64,000 nucleotides of DNA from Marivita sp. Lineage in GTDB: Bacteria; Pseudomonadota; Alphaproteobacteria; Rhodobacterales; Rhodobacteraceae. The first letter of the stretch is position 1. Each line of letters opens with the position of its first letter. The position numbers and the translations under genes are program-made. Of this stretch, positions 8,749-16,061 are shown one piece after another. The stretch spans positions 1 through 64,000 of the forward strand of contig NZ_JAIPUS010000008.1 in NCBI RefSeq assembly GCF_020055675.1, written 5' to 3'. The notes under the pieces were generated by a model. That model was not told the origin of the DNA and did not search any database. It was given only the letters and a program-made list of their open reading frames with translations.

Positions 8749-9216
8749 ATGAGCAAAAGCCTGAAACGTGTGCGCGCGGCCCTTGAGGCCGCCGGATTGC
8801 CGATCGATATCCGCGAGGTGGGACAGGCCCGCACCGCGCAGGAGGCGGCGGACAGTGTCGGGTGCCACATCGACCAGATCGCCAAATCCATCATCTTTCG
8901 CGCGGAAACAAGCGGCGATGCTGTGCTTTTTCTGACAGCGGGCGGCAATCGTGTCGATGCCGCCAAGGCCTCCAACTGCGCCGCAGAGCCATTGGGCAAG
9001 GCCGACGCGGGGTTGATCCGCGCGCAGACAGGCTTTGCCATCGGCGGCGTTGCCCCGTTGGGGCACCTGAACCCAATCCGTGCCTGGCTGGACCCGAGAT
9101 TGCTCGAATTCGACACGGTCTGGGCTGCTGCCGGCACGCCGCGGCATCTCTTTCCGATGGATCCAAAGATCCTGCCAAACTTGGCGAACGCTCAAGTTTC
9201 TGATTTTAAAACGTAA
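8749..9216 (+). CDS. YbaK/EbsC-family aminoacyl-tRNA deacylase
   Basis: This 155-residue stand-alone YbaK/aminoacyl-tRNA-synthetase-associated domain belongs to the family that hydrolyses mischarged tRNAs, typically Cys-tRNA(Pro). Family features are the ARTAQEAADSVGCHIDQIAKSIIF segment with the conserved Lys, the LTAGGNRVDAAKA stretch and the AIGGVAPLGH loop. Length and start fit the family; AAGGA lies upstream at a reasonable distance. It is divergent from rne. Substrate preference cannot be decided by eye. Confidence 0.88.
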   Translation: MSKSLKRVRAALEAAGLPIDIREVGQARTAQEAADSVGCHIDQIAKSIIFRAETSGDAVLFLTAGGNRVDAAKASNCAAEPLGKADAGLIRAQTGFAIGGVAPLGHLNPIRAWLDPRLLEFDTVWAAAGTPRHLFPMDPKILPNLANAQVSDFKT

Positions 9217-9225
9217 AGTAAGTAA

Positions 9226-9302
9226 ATGTGAAAAACATTCACATAAATGCTTGCAATATCGGACCGCAACTCCGATCTCTTTTATGTGAAAGGCATTCAC
9301 AT
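9226..9302 (+). promoter_or_regulatory. Two matched inverted-repeat operators upstream of DUF2852 gene
   Basis: Two copies of ATGTGAA-N5-TTCACAT (9226-9244 and 9284-9302) are perfect 7-bp inverted repeats whose centres lie 58 bp apart. The second ends 22 bases before the start codon at 9325. Identical arms with differing spacers argue for a specific dimeric regulator binding twice. The regulator is not identified in this window. Confidence 0.7.
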
Positions 9303-9324
9303 CAGGCAAACAACGGAGTTGACA

Positions 9325-9744
9325 ATGAGTACGATGACCGCCCCCGCTTCACTTCCTTCCCGCATGAGCTGGTTTTCCCGCGCCGAGGCGTGGCTGGACG
9401 ACAAGGGCAAAGGTGCCTGGATCGCCGCAATGGTCCTTGGGTTCATCTTCTTCTGGCCCGTCGGCCTGGCCCTCCTAGCCTATATGATCTGGAGCAAACG
9501 CATGTTCACCAAATCCTGCCGCGCGCGCGGCCTGTCGCCGAAATTCACCGCGATGCGGTCCTCCGGCAACACCGCTTTCGATGCCTACAAGACCGAAACG
9601 CTGCGCCGTCTCGAAGAAGAACAGGAAAATTTCGAAGCCTTCCTGAAGCGCCTGCGTGACTCCAAGGACAAGGCCGAATTCGACCAGTTCATGGACGAGC
9701 GTGCCCGCACCGCCAAGCAAGAGCGTGAAAGCGAAGACGCTTGA
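9325..9744 (+). CDS. DUF2852 membrane protein
   Basis: This 139-residue protein belongs to a family of unknown function (DUF2852) common in Rhizobiales and Rhodobacterales. It has an N-terminal amphipathic stretch (MSWFSRAEAWLDDKGKGAW), one hydrophobic segment (IAAMVLGFIFFWPVGLALLAYMIW split over residues about 33-55), then a charged, probably coiled-coil tail rich in Glu, Arg and Lys. GGAG lies upstream of the ATG at 9325; an in-frame earlier start would overlap the operator. Paired palindromes in the promoter suggest tight regulation. No function is claimed. Confidence 0.82.
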   Translation: MSTMTAPASLPSRMSWFSRAEAWLDDKGKGAWIAAMVLGFIFFWPVGLALLAYMIWSKRMFTKSCRARGLSPKFTAMRSSGNTAFDAYKTETLRRLEEEQENFEAFLKRLRDSKDKAEFDQFMDERARTAKQERESEDA

Positions 9745-9762
9745 TCTTTGAAAAGACCGCCG

Positions 9763-9783
9763 GTGGCCCCATATCGGGGCCAC
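9763..9783 (+). terminator. Hairpin after DUF2852 gene
   Basis: GTGGCCCC and GGGGCCAC form a perfect 8-bp stem with a 5-nt loop 19 bases after the stop codon. The tail is only modestly T-rich (GTCTGTTC). It is a likely terminator or attenuator before the RDD gene. Confidence 0.6.
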
Positions 9784-9813
9784 GTCTGTTCCCGCCCAAA
9801 TGCAACGGTTCCC

Positions 9814-10269
9814 ATGACGATGTATGCTTCTGACGCCTATCCCAACCTGCCCGACCCGATGGTCCAGCCCGAGTTTTACGACAGCGTCACCATCAAGCGC
9901 GGTCTGGCCTGGGTGATCGACGCGGCGCTGATCCTCGGGCTCGTGATTCCGATCGTGGTGATGACCCTGTTCATCGCGCTGTGGTTCCTGCCGCTGCTTT
10001 TCTTCGTGGTGGGCTTTGCCTACCGCGTTGCAACCATTACCGGCGGATCAGCCACCTGGGGCATGCGCCTCATGTCGATCGAATTCCGCGACAGCCGGGG
10101 CGAGCATTTCGACTTCAGCCAGGCTTTCATGCACACGCTGGGCTATACCGTGTCGATGTCGATCTTCCCGCTGCAACTGATTTCCATCGCGATGATGTTC
10201 GTCACCGAACGCGGGCAGGGTCTGACCGACATGTTGCTTGGCACCGTGGCGATCAATCGCCGGGCCTGA
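9814..10269 (+). CDS. RDD-family membrane protein
   Basis: This 151-residue RDD-domain protein has three hydrophobic segments. Family hallmarks are the first helix following an Arg (IKRGLAWVIDAALILGLVIP), the tight TITGGSATWGMRLMSIEF turn, and a final helix ending GQGLTDMLLGTVAI. RDD proteins are small integral membrane proteins of mostly unknown, sometimes transport-related, function. The start at 9814 is weakly supported; ATG at 9820 is possible. It follows the DUF2852 gene by 69 bases, across a hairpin. Confidence 0.85.
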   Translation: MTMYASDAYPNLPDPMVQPEFYDSVTIKRGLAWVIDAALILGLVIPIVVMTLFIALWFLPLLFFVVGFAYRVATITGGSATWGMRLMSIEFRDSRGEHFDFSQAFMHTLGYTVSMSIFPLQLISIAMMFVTERGQGLTDMLLGTVAINRRA

Positions 10270-10434
10270 CACGGGCGTAAGACACGGGCGTATGATGCGC
10301 GATCTCAGGCGCCGCTCTCACCACTGCCCCATTGACAGACGCCCCGTCCTTTGCCATCGACACCACGATGTGCCGACGATGGCGTCGTCGGGCCAAAACC
10401 CGCATCAAGCTTTCAACGAAAGCCTGTCGTCCTG

Positions 10435-10460
10435 AACGCCCGGATGTGATGCCGGGCGTT
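10435..10460 (+). terminator. Hairpin between RDD gene and creatinase gene
   Basis: AACGCCCGG and CCGGGCGTT form a 9-bp perfect stem with an 8-nt loop, about 40 bases before the creatinase start. It probably ends upstream transcription. An 11-bp direct repeat, ACACGGGCGTA, lies just after the RDD stop. Confidence 0.5.
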
Positions 10461-10498
10461 TCGACTGAGGTCCCGGCGGATATTACGGAGACCTTGTG

Positions 10499-11719
10499 AT
10501 GCACGATAATACCCTGGACCGTCCCCGGACGTTCACATGCCACAACGGCGGGAAAGCCCCTCTTCCGTTTGCGCAATCGGAATACGACCAGCGCATTGAT
10601 GGTCTACGCAAGATCATGGTGCGGCACGAACTGGACGCGGTGCTGCTCTCGTCGATGCAGAACATCGCCTATTATTCCGGGTTTCTCTATTGCAGCTTCG
10701 GCCGCCCCTACGGCCTTGTCGTGACGCATGACACCTGCACCACCGTGTCCGCCAATATCGACGGCGGCCAGCCGTGGCGGCGCAGCCATTGCGACAACGT
10801 CATCTATACAGACTGGGAGCGCGACAACTTCTGGCGCGCGGTCGCGGCGCTTGTGGACAAGGGGCGCCGCCTCGGGGTTGAAGGCGATCACCTGACCCTT
10901 GCGGCCCGCAACACGCTGGACAGCTTTCTCGCCGATGCCACGCTCATCGACATCGCACCTGACACGATGCAGTCCCGCATGGTCAAATCGCCCGCCGAAA
11001 TCGCGCTCATCCGCGAAGGCGCCCGCGTGGCCGATGTCGGCGGCCATGCCATCCGGGACGCCATCAAACCCGGTGCCCGCGAGATTGACATCGCCATGGC
11101 CGGGCGCGACGCGATGGAGCATGAGATTGTCCAACGCTTTCCAGACAGCGAGCTTCGCGACACCTGGGCCTGGTTCCAGTCCGGGCTGAACACAGACGGC
11201 GCCCATAACCCCGTGACCACCCGCGCGTTGGAGATGGGCGACATCCTGAGCCTCAACACCTTTCCAATGATCTCGGGCTATTACACCGCTCTGGAACGCA
11301 CGCTCTTTCTCGGCGAGCCCGATGCCGATAGCCTGCGCATCTGGACGGCCAATGTTGCGGCACATGAACTGGGCCTCAGCCTGATCAAGCCCGGCATCTC
11401 CTGCGCGCGGATCTGCGACGAGATCAACCGCTTGTTCGCAGACGCAAACCTGCTGCAATACCGGTCCTTCGGCTATGGCCATTCCTTTGGCATCCTGAGC
11501 CACTACTATGGTCGCGAAGCAGGCTTGGAGCTGCGCGAGGATATCGACACGGTGCTGGAGGCGGGCATGGTTGTCTCAATCGAGCCGATGCTCTGGCGTC
11601 CCGAAGGCACGCCCGGCGCGGGCGGGTACCGCGAGCACGACATTCTGGTGGTCACCGAAGACGGCGCCGACAACTTGACCGGCTTTCCGTATGGGCCAGA
11701 GCACAACGTGATCCGATAG
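10499..11719 (+). CDS. Creatinase (creatine amidinohydrolase)
   Basis: This 406-residue protein closely follows known creatinase (creatine to sarcosine plus urea) along its whole length. Shared stretches include SANIDGGQPWRRS, TWAWFQSGLNTDGAHNPVT, LSLNTFPMISGYYTALERTLF, YRSFGYGHSFGILSHYYGREAG and GAGGYREHDIL. Creatinase uses the M24 pita-bread fold but needs no metal, and the usual two-metal ligand set of M24 peptidases is not conserved. GGAG precedes the ATG at 10499; GTG at 10496 is an alternative. No creatininase or sarcosine oxidase gene is adjacent. Another guanidino substrate remains possible. Confidence 0.9.
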   Translation: MHDNTLDRPRTFTCHNGGKAPLPFAQSEYDQRIDGLRKIMVRHELDAVLLSSMQNIAYYSGFLYCSFGRPYGLVVTHDTCTTVSANIDGGQPWRRSHCDNVIYTDWERDNFWRAVAALVDKGRRLGVEGDHLTLAARNTLDSFLADATLIDIAPDTMQSRMVKSPAEIALIREGARVADVGGHAIRDAIKPGAREIDIAMAGRDAMEHEIVQRFPDSELRDTWAWFQSGLNTDGAHNPVTTRALEMGDILSLNTFPMISGYYTALERTLFLGEPDADSLRIWTANVAAHELGLSLIKPGISCARICDEINRLFADANLLQYRSFGYGHSFGILSHYYGREAGLELREDIDTVLEAGMVVSIEPMLWRPEGTPGAGGYREHDILVVTEDGADNLTGFPYGPEHNVIR

Positions 11720-11768
11720 CAAGACCCCGGGGGCAACGTTCGGACCTGTGCCGCATTCCGGAATTGGC

Positions 11769-11987
11769 TCAACCGCGCCGGTAAAATTCCAGAACAAAAA
11801 CCCGAATGGCCGAGGCAAGGCCCACATCCATGCTTCGGTTTTCGTCAATCTCCGCCGCCAACGCATTGATCGGCGTGTTCTTTTCCCGCGCGATGTCCCG
11901 AAAGGCTTTCCAGAAGGCATCCTCGAGCGACACGCTTGTGCGATGTCCGCGCAGCGTCAATGACCGCTTCACCGGACGGCCGCTCAT
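11769..11987 (-). CDS. Ribbon-helix-helix domain protein
   Basis: This 72-residue protein begins MSGRPVKRSLTLRGHRTSVSLEDAFWKAF, the pattern of a ribbon-helix-helix DNA-binding domain (RHH_4 type): a short beta strand, then two helices. It overlaps the DUF4169 gene by 4 bases (ATGA), so the two are translationally coupled downstream of fumC. This pair after a fumarase gene recurs in Rhodobacterales from general knowledge; its regulatory target is unknown. Confidence 0.82.
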   Translation of the reverse strand: MSGRPVKRSLTLRGHRTSVSLEDAFWKAFRDIAREKNTPINALAAEIDENRSMDVGLASAIRVFVLEFYRRG

Positions 11988-12157
11988 GGTCTGGATTTAC
12001 CATCCAGGTCGCGCGCCATCTTGTCCATCTTTGCGGTGTCCAGTGATTTCTGCGCCTTCGTGCGCCCATGTGTCACGGCGTTTTCCTGCGCGCGCGCCTT
12101 CTTGTCTTGGCGCGCCTTGGATTTCCTGAACCGGTTCAGATTTGCAACATTGCTCAT
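11984..12157 (-). CDS. DUF4169 small basic protein
   Basis: This 57-residue, strongly basic protein begins MSNVANLNRFRKSKARQDK and ends DGKSRP. It matches the DUF4169 family (NLNRFRKxKAR opening, a helix of Lys, Ala and Arg), whose function is unknown. Its stop codon overlaps the start of the ribbon-helix-helix gene by ATGA. It lies downstream of fumC on the same strand, separated by about 130 bases that hold three palindromes. Confidence 0.8.
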   Translation of the reverse strand: MSNVANLNRFRKSKARQDKKARAQENAVTHGRTKAQKSLDTAKMDKMARDLDGKSRP

Positions 12158-12189
12158 GTGGGTAAATTACGTCGCTCTGGCACGATGGC

Positions 12190-12282
12190 AAGGCCGCTTC
12201 GAACGGCCTTTCGCGCGCAATTTCCAAACCGCGCGGCCAAGCGCGTTCGAACGCGCTTGAAAAAGCCGTTTCGAAACGGCTT
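12190..12282 (-). repeat. Three tandem palindromes centred on TTCGAA, after fumC
   Basis: Three hairpin elements follow the fumC stop codon by 6 bases: AAGCCGTTTCGAAACGGCTT (12263-12282) and AAGCGCGTTCGAACGCGCTT (12239-12258), both perfect 20-bp palindromes, and a third at 12190-12210 with 7-bp arms AAGGCCG/CGGCCTT. All share the TTCGAA core and AAG...CTT ends but differ in the arms, so selection acts on the fold rather than the sequence. They act as transcript-end structures or are a repeat family; a related copy lies at 34375-34394. Confidence 0.8.
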
Positions 12283-12288
12283 CGCCGC

Positions 12289-13683
12289 TTACCCCTTCGG
12301 ACCGATCATGTCTTCGGGCCGCACCACGCGGTCAAAGGTTTCGGCATCGACGAAGCCCAGCGCGATCGCCTCTTGCTTGAGCGTCGTGCCGTTCTTGTGC
12401 GCCGTCTTGGCCACCTTTGTCGCGTTGTCATACCCGATCGTTGGCGCAAGTGCGGTGACCAGCATCAGCGATTCCGTCATCAGTTTCTCGATCCGCGGAG
12501 CGTTCGCCTCGATACCCATCAGCATCCGCTCGGTGAAACTGTCCGCAGCATCGCTCAAAAGTTGCATGGATTGCAGCAGGTTATAGCTCATCATCGGATT
12601 GTAGACATTGAGTTCGAAATGCCCCTGTGAGCCTGCGAACTTGATCGCCGCATCATTGCCCATCACATGAGCCGCGACCTGCGTGAGCGCCTCGGCCTGC
12701 GTCGGGTTGACCTTGCCCGGCATGATCGAACTGCCTGGCTCGTTTTCCGGCAGGATCAATTCTCCCAGACCCGAGCGCGGGCCGGACCCCAGGAAGCGGA
12801 TGTCGTTGGCGATCTTGTAGCACGAGCCCGCCAACGTCGCCAAAGCGCCAGACATGAACACCATCGCGTCATGCGCAGCCAGCGCCTCGAACTTGTTCGG
12901 CGCGGTGACAAACGGCAGACCCGTGATCTCGGCCATGTTGCCGGCAACCGCCTCGCCCCAGCCCGCCTTGGTATTCAGGCCGGTTCCCACAGCGGTCCCC
13001 CCCTGCGCCAGCTCATGGAGCCCCGGCAAGCACGCCTTCACCCGCGCGATGCCCTGACGCATCTGATGCGCATAGCCGGAAAATTCCTGCCCAAGCGTCA
13101 GCGGCGTGGCATCCTGCGTGTGGGTGCGGCCGATCTTGATGATATCCTTGAATTCATCCGATTTCTGCTCGAGCCCCGCCGCCAGCTTTTCCAGCCCCGG
13201 CAACAGCACGTCCCGCACCATCATGGCAGCGGCGATATGCATCGCGGTCGGGAAGGTGTCGTTCGACGACTGGCCCATGTTGCAATGGTCGTTCGGGTGC
13301 ACCGGGTCCTTCGATCCGATCACACCACCCAGGATTTCAATCGCGCGGTTCGCGATGACCTCGTTGGCGTTCATGTTCGACTGTGTGCCCGACCCTGTTT
13401 GCCACACGACAAGGGGGAAGTTATCATCCAGCGTGCCGTCGATCACCTCGTCTGCCGCCTGGATGATCGCATCCGCCAGGCGCGGGTCCAGATCGCCAGT
13501 TGTTTTGTTTGCCTGCGCACAGGCCTTCTTGATCACGCCCAAGGCGCGGACAATCGCCACGGGCTGCTTTTCCCAGCCGATCGGGAAATTCATGATCGAG
13601 CGCTGTGTTTGCGCGCCCCAATACTTGTCGTTTGGAACCTCGAGCGGGCCGAAACTGTCGGATTCGGTGCGGGTCTGAGCCAT
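12289..13683 (-). CDS. fumC: Fumarate hydratase, class II
   Basis: This 464-residue protein interconverts fumarate and malate in the TCA cycle without an iron-sulfur cluster. Diagnostic stretches are [14 protein letters not shown], the [13 protein letters not shown] superfamily signature with the catalytic Ser loop, and [15 protein letters not shown]. The start at 13683 (MAQTRTESD) has a strong GAGGAGA upstream. Full length and intact. It heads a possible operon with the DUF4169 and ribbon-helix-helix genes, with a triple palindrome in between. Confidence 0.97.
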   Translation of the reverse strand: MAQTRTESDSFGPLEVPNDKYWGAQTQRSIMNFPIGWEKQPVAIVRALGVIKKACAQANKTTGDLDPRLADAIIQAADEVIDGTLDDNFPLVVWQTGSGTQSNMNANEVIANRAIEILGGVIGSKDPVHPNDHCNMGQSSNDTFPTAMHIAAAMMVRDVLLPGLEKLAAGLEQKSDEFKDIIKIGRTHTQDATPLTLGQEFSGYAHQMRQGIARVKACLPGLHELAQGGTAVGTGLNTKAGWGEAVAGNMAEITGLPFVTAPNKFEALAAHDAMVFMSGALATLAGSCYKIANDIRFLGSGPRSGLGELILPENEPGSSIMPGKVNPTQAEALTQVAAHVMGNDAAIKFAGSQGHFELNVYNPMMSYNLLQSMQLLSDAADSFTERMLMGIEANAPRIEKLMTESLMLVTALAPTIGYDNATKVAKTAHKNGTTLKQEAIALGFVDAETFDRVVRPEDMIGPKG

Positions 13684-13761
13684 CTGGATCTCCTCGGTAT
13701 GCAGCTGCATGCCGTTTACCGGCAACCGCCGCGCGGGGCAATTGTCAAACTGGCGCAGGCG

Positions 13762-14268
13762 CTATTTACGGAACGTATCGAGGCTGACCACTTCCGCTTC
13801 CTGACGTTCAGGGTCTTCTTGTTCGTCCTCGTCGTCCTGCGGGGCGGAGGCGTCGGCACTGTCGTCAACCTGGCTGGGCGCCGGGACCAAGGACGTATCT
13901 GCATCCTCTCCGCCGTCAGTGTTTTCGAATCGCAACCCGAATTCCACCGACGGGTCGACGAATGTCAGGATCGCGTCATAGGGAATATACAGCCGCTCCG
14001 GCGCATCGCCAAAATTGAGTGTCACGGCAAAGCCATCCTCGGTCACGACCAGATTGTCGAACCAATGCTGCATCACCACAGTCATTTCGCCCGGATAGCG
14101 GTCCGACAGCCAGTCGGCGATTTCCACGTCCGGATGCCCGGTGTCAAAGGTGATGAAGAAGTGATGCTCTCCGGGCAGGCCGCCCGTCCGGACACCCTCC
14201 AGAACAGAGCGGATCAAGCCCCGCATAGCCTGATGCATCAGGCTTCCATAATTGATGCCGGTCGTCAT
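13762..14268 (-). CDS. sspB: SspB-family ClpXP adaptor (alpha type)
   Basis: This 168-residue protein has the alphaproteobacterial SspB fold in its first 110 residues (HHFFITFDTGHPDVEIADWL, YPGEMTVVMQHWFDNL, LYIPYDAILTFVDPSVEFGL). An acidic linker and a short C-terminal tail (VVSLDTFRK) follow and would dock on ClpX. SspB delivers ssrA-tagged proteins to ClpXP, which fits the tmRNA gene about 900 bases away. The start at 14268 (MTTGINYGSLMHQAM) matches the usual family N terminus; an upstream ATG at 14301 has no better ribosome-binding site. Confidence 0.9.
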   Translation of the reverse strand: MTTGINYGSLMHQAMRGLIRSVLEGVRTGGLPGEHHFFITFDTGHPDVEIADWLSDRYPGEMTVVMQHWFDNLVVTEDGFAVTLNFGDAPERLYIPYDAILTFVDPSVEFGLRFENTDGGEDADTSLVPAPSQVDDSADASAPQDDEDEQEDPERQEAEVVSLDTFRK

Positions 14269-14364
14269 GGCGGTCATATCCCCCGAGTCTGTCGTGATCA
14301 TATTGAATTAAACTCAAAACAAAAGGCCACCCTGCCGGAAACCCGCAGGTCGCGCGGAAATCGC

Positions 14365-15012
14365 TTACCCGGAGACAGTGCTGACCTCCCTGAGGATCTT
14401 GCGCCGGATCGCGCGGGCGTAGTCGCGATAGCCACGCGCCGTTTCCACGAACCCATCAGATGTAATCACGCTGCGCAAATAAAAATTGGTGATCGCCCGT
14501 CCAAGACTCTCGATCGCAAGACCGTTGACGGTGATTCCCGCCCGTTCGGCTGTTCGGCGGATACGACCCACTTCGCCACCCGCGTTGGGTGTCCCGTCGC
14601 CTGACATGTCCACAACACGCCGGTCACAGTCGGGTCCACCCTGAAAATGCTGCAATGCCCGCTGCATCGCCTCGGCTGGCGCAGTGTTCGACATCACGAA
14701 GCCGCGTTCCAAACGCTGCACCGCATTGGCAAAAACCTGCACATGCGTGGGGCTGCGCATCCGTGTCCAATCCAGGCTCACCTCCTGCGCATCAACGCCG
14801 GACCACTGGAGCACGCTCAACGCAACCTGATCACGCACGAGAATCTCCGCGATCTCCGGATCCCGCAGCGCCGCCGCCAGACCATCAATCTGAAGTCGGA
14901 ATTCCCCCGGATCAACCGATTGCGACACGTCCATTGCCAGGATGAGCGCGGTCCGGCATGCCTGCGCCGGTTGGGCCAGGAACAGACAGAGGAACAGGGT
15001 GCGCAAGATCAT
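14365..15012 (-). CDS. DUF1194 von Willebrand factor A-like protein, secreted
   Basis: This 215-residue protein has a cleavable signal peptide (MILRTLFLCLFLAQPAQA) followed at once by a vWFA-type domain. The first strand carries the metal-site motif DVSQS (DxSxS), and VVDMSGDGTPNAGG supplies the later Asp. It matches DUF1194, periplasmic proteins of unknown function in Rhodobacterales and Rhizobiales. It lies on the same strand upstream of sspB, with a 96-base gap, and downstream of ssrA. Confidence 0.82.
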   Translation of the reverse strand: MILRTLFLCLFLAQPAQACRTALILAMDVSQSVDPGEFRLQIDGLAAALRDPEIAEILVRDQVALSVLQWSGVDAQEVSLDWTRMRSPTHVQVFANAVQRLERGFVMSNTAPAEAMQRALQHFQGGPDCDRRVVDMSGDGTPNAGGEVGRIRRTAERAGITVNGLAIESLGRAITNFYLRSVITSDGFVETARGYRDYARAIRRKILREVSTVSG

Positions 15013-15149
15013 GTCTTGGTAAGATGCCCAGCGCCGCGGTCAGGTCAAGCAAAAGCGACCGTAAAACCGATTGCGTGAACCGCTTCACCGATCGCAACGC
15101 GCGTCTGACCATAAAAACGGGCTTTGCCGGCTCTGGCCTCAAACTCAAG

Positions 15150-15466
15150 GAAAATGCAGGCTTCTGTTGCCAGGTGCCTGCGAACCCCGCCTGACGCTGC
15201 TAGGCATCAGGGCTTAAAGATCGGTAACGCCGACCGCTTACGCGGCCATTGCCACCGGAGCATTGTTGTCGTTTGCAACTATACTGTATGAACCGATAAC
15301 GGTGGTATCTCACCGAGACAAAGCTACGTCTTTACACGTTCGTCGATCCTGTTTCGGCCCCATGATCCTGCAAACGACAGGGTATATGGTGGAGCCGCCG
15401 GGTACCGCCCCCGGGTCCGAGCCGCTTATTTCACGCGCGTTTATGTCCATAGTTCCTTGTGAGAAC
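15150..15466 (-). ncRNA. ssrA: Two-piece (circularly permuted) tmRNA
   Basis: Read on the minus strand, the acceptor piece comes first and ends CGGCTCC-A-CCA (15397-15387). A 25-nt intervening loop follows, then the coding piece starting GGGGCCG at 15361. GGGGCCG pairs with CGGCTCC as the acceptor stem with a G3-U70 wobble, the alanyl-tRNA synthetase identity element. The tag reading frame (15276-15238) is GCA AAC GAC AAC AAT GCT CCG GTG GCA ATG GCC GCG TAA, giving the tag (A)ANDNNAPVAMAA. Permuted order and tag type are those of alphaproteobacteria. The outer ends are estimates: the 5' end from the promoter at 15473-15501, the 3' end from the terminator stem GCAGGC/GCCTGC at 15156-15181. Confidence 0.93.
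15156..15181 (-). terminator. Probable ssrA terminator
   Basis: GCAGGC/GCCTGC form a 6-bp stem with a 14-nt loop, followed on the minus strand by ATTTTCC, downstream of the tmRNA coding piece. Confidence 0.5.
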
Positions 15467-15472
15467 TCTAGT

Positions 15473-15501
15473 AATATCGGGTGTGTCGGGGCGAATTTCA
15501 A
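15473..15501 (-). promoter_or_regulatory. Promoter of ssrA
   Basis: TTGAAA (15501-15496) and GATATT (15478-15473) on the minus strand are spaced 17 bp apart. This strong sigma-70-like pair ends about 86 bases upstream of the encoded CCA of the acceptor piece. Confidence 0.65.
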
Positions 15502-15574
15502 GCACCAACAGCATCGGAACTCTGTAATTCGTGTATATCCGTCCAAATCCGGTTCCAGGTCCGGACCCTAGGGG

Positions 15575-15925
15575 TCACAGGTTCACGATCAGCAGCCAAG
15601 CCGCGAACACCGCCTCGAAGAGGAAATACAGATGTGCCTTGGGCAACGGTGGCCGGTCGAGGATCAGCGAAAGGGCCCGTCCCGCGCCGGCCCCGAGATA
15701 GACAAAGCCAAGCATCGCATAGGCGAACGGATCGTCCAGCCAAAGACAGGCAGCGCCCACGACGACGAACATCCCGCCCGCCGAGGCGCGCAACTCCGAC
15801 AGTCCCATCGTCGTGTCGCCCGTGCGCAGGTCCAGAACGCCGGCGGTATAGCGCGGGGCAAGAAAGCCGAACGCTCCGAGCGCGATACTCAGAAGGGCGG
15901 CGATGGCATTTACGATGTCGATCAT
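15575..15925 (-). CDS. DUF4345-type small membrane protein
   Basis: This 116-residue protein has four hydrophobic segments: MIDIVNAIAALLSIALGAFGFLAP, the GGMFVVVGAACLW stretch, YAMLGFVYLGAGAGRALSLIL, and LYFLFEAVFAAWLLIVNL. The order and the GR-ALS motif match DUF4345, a family of unknown function. It is divergent from the alpha/beta-hydrolase-like gene and upstream of ssrA on the same strand. Confidence 0.7.
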   Translation of the reverse strand: MIDIVNAIAALLSIALGAFGFLAPRYTAGVLDLRTGDTTMGLSELRASAGGMFVVVGAACLWLDDPFAYAMLGFVYLGAGAGRALSLILDRPPLPKAHLYFLFEAVFAAWLLIVNL

Positions 15926-16061
15926 GGCGGTCCTGTTTCTGTTGCAACGTCATCTAGGGTCGAAACTCGTGAAGCATAGACCGGCAGCCCGGCGGTTCAC
16001 CAAAAAATTGGCGCATTTTGCAGACACTGCTACACTCGACAAAACGCAAGAGCAGCCCGCC

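Noticed and set aside
12667-14604. Plus-strand frame spanning fumC and sspB
   Set aside because: Crosses two well-supported minus-strand genes and their gap; no recognisable protein.
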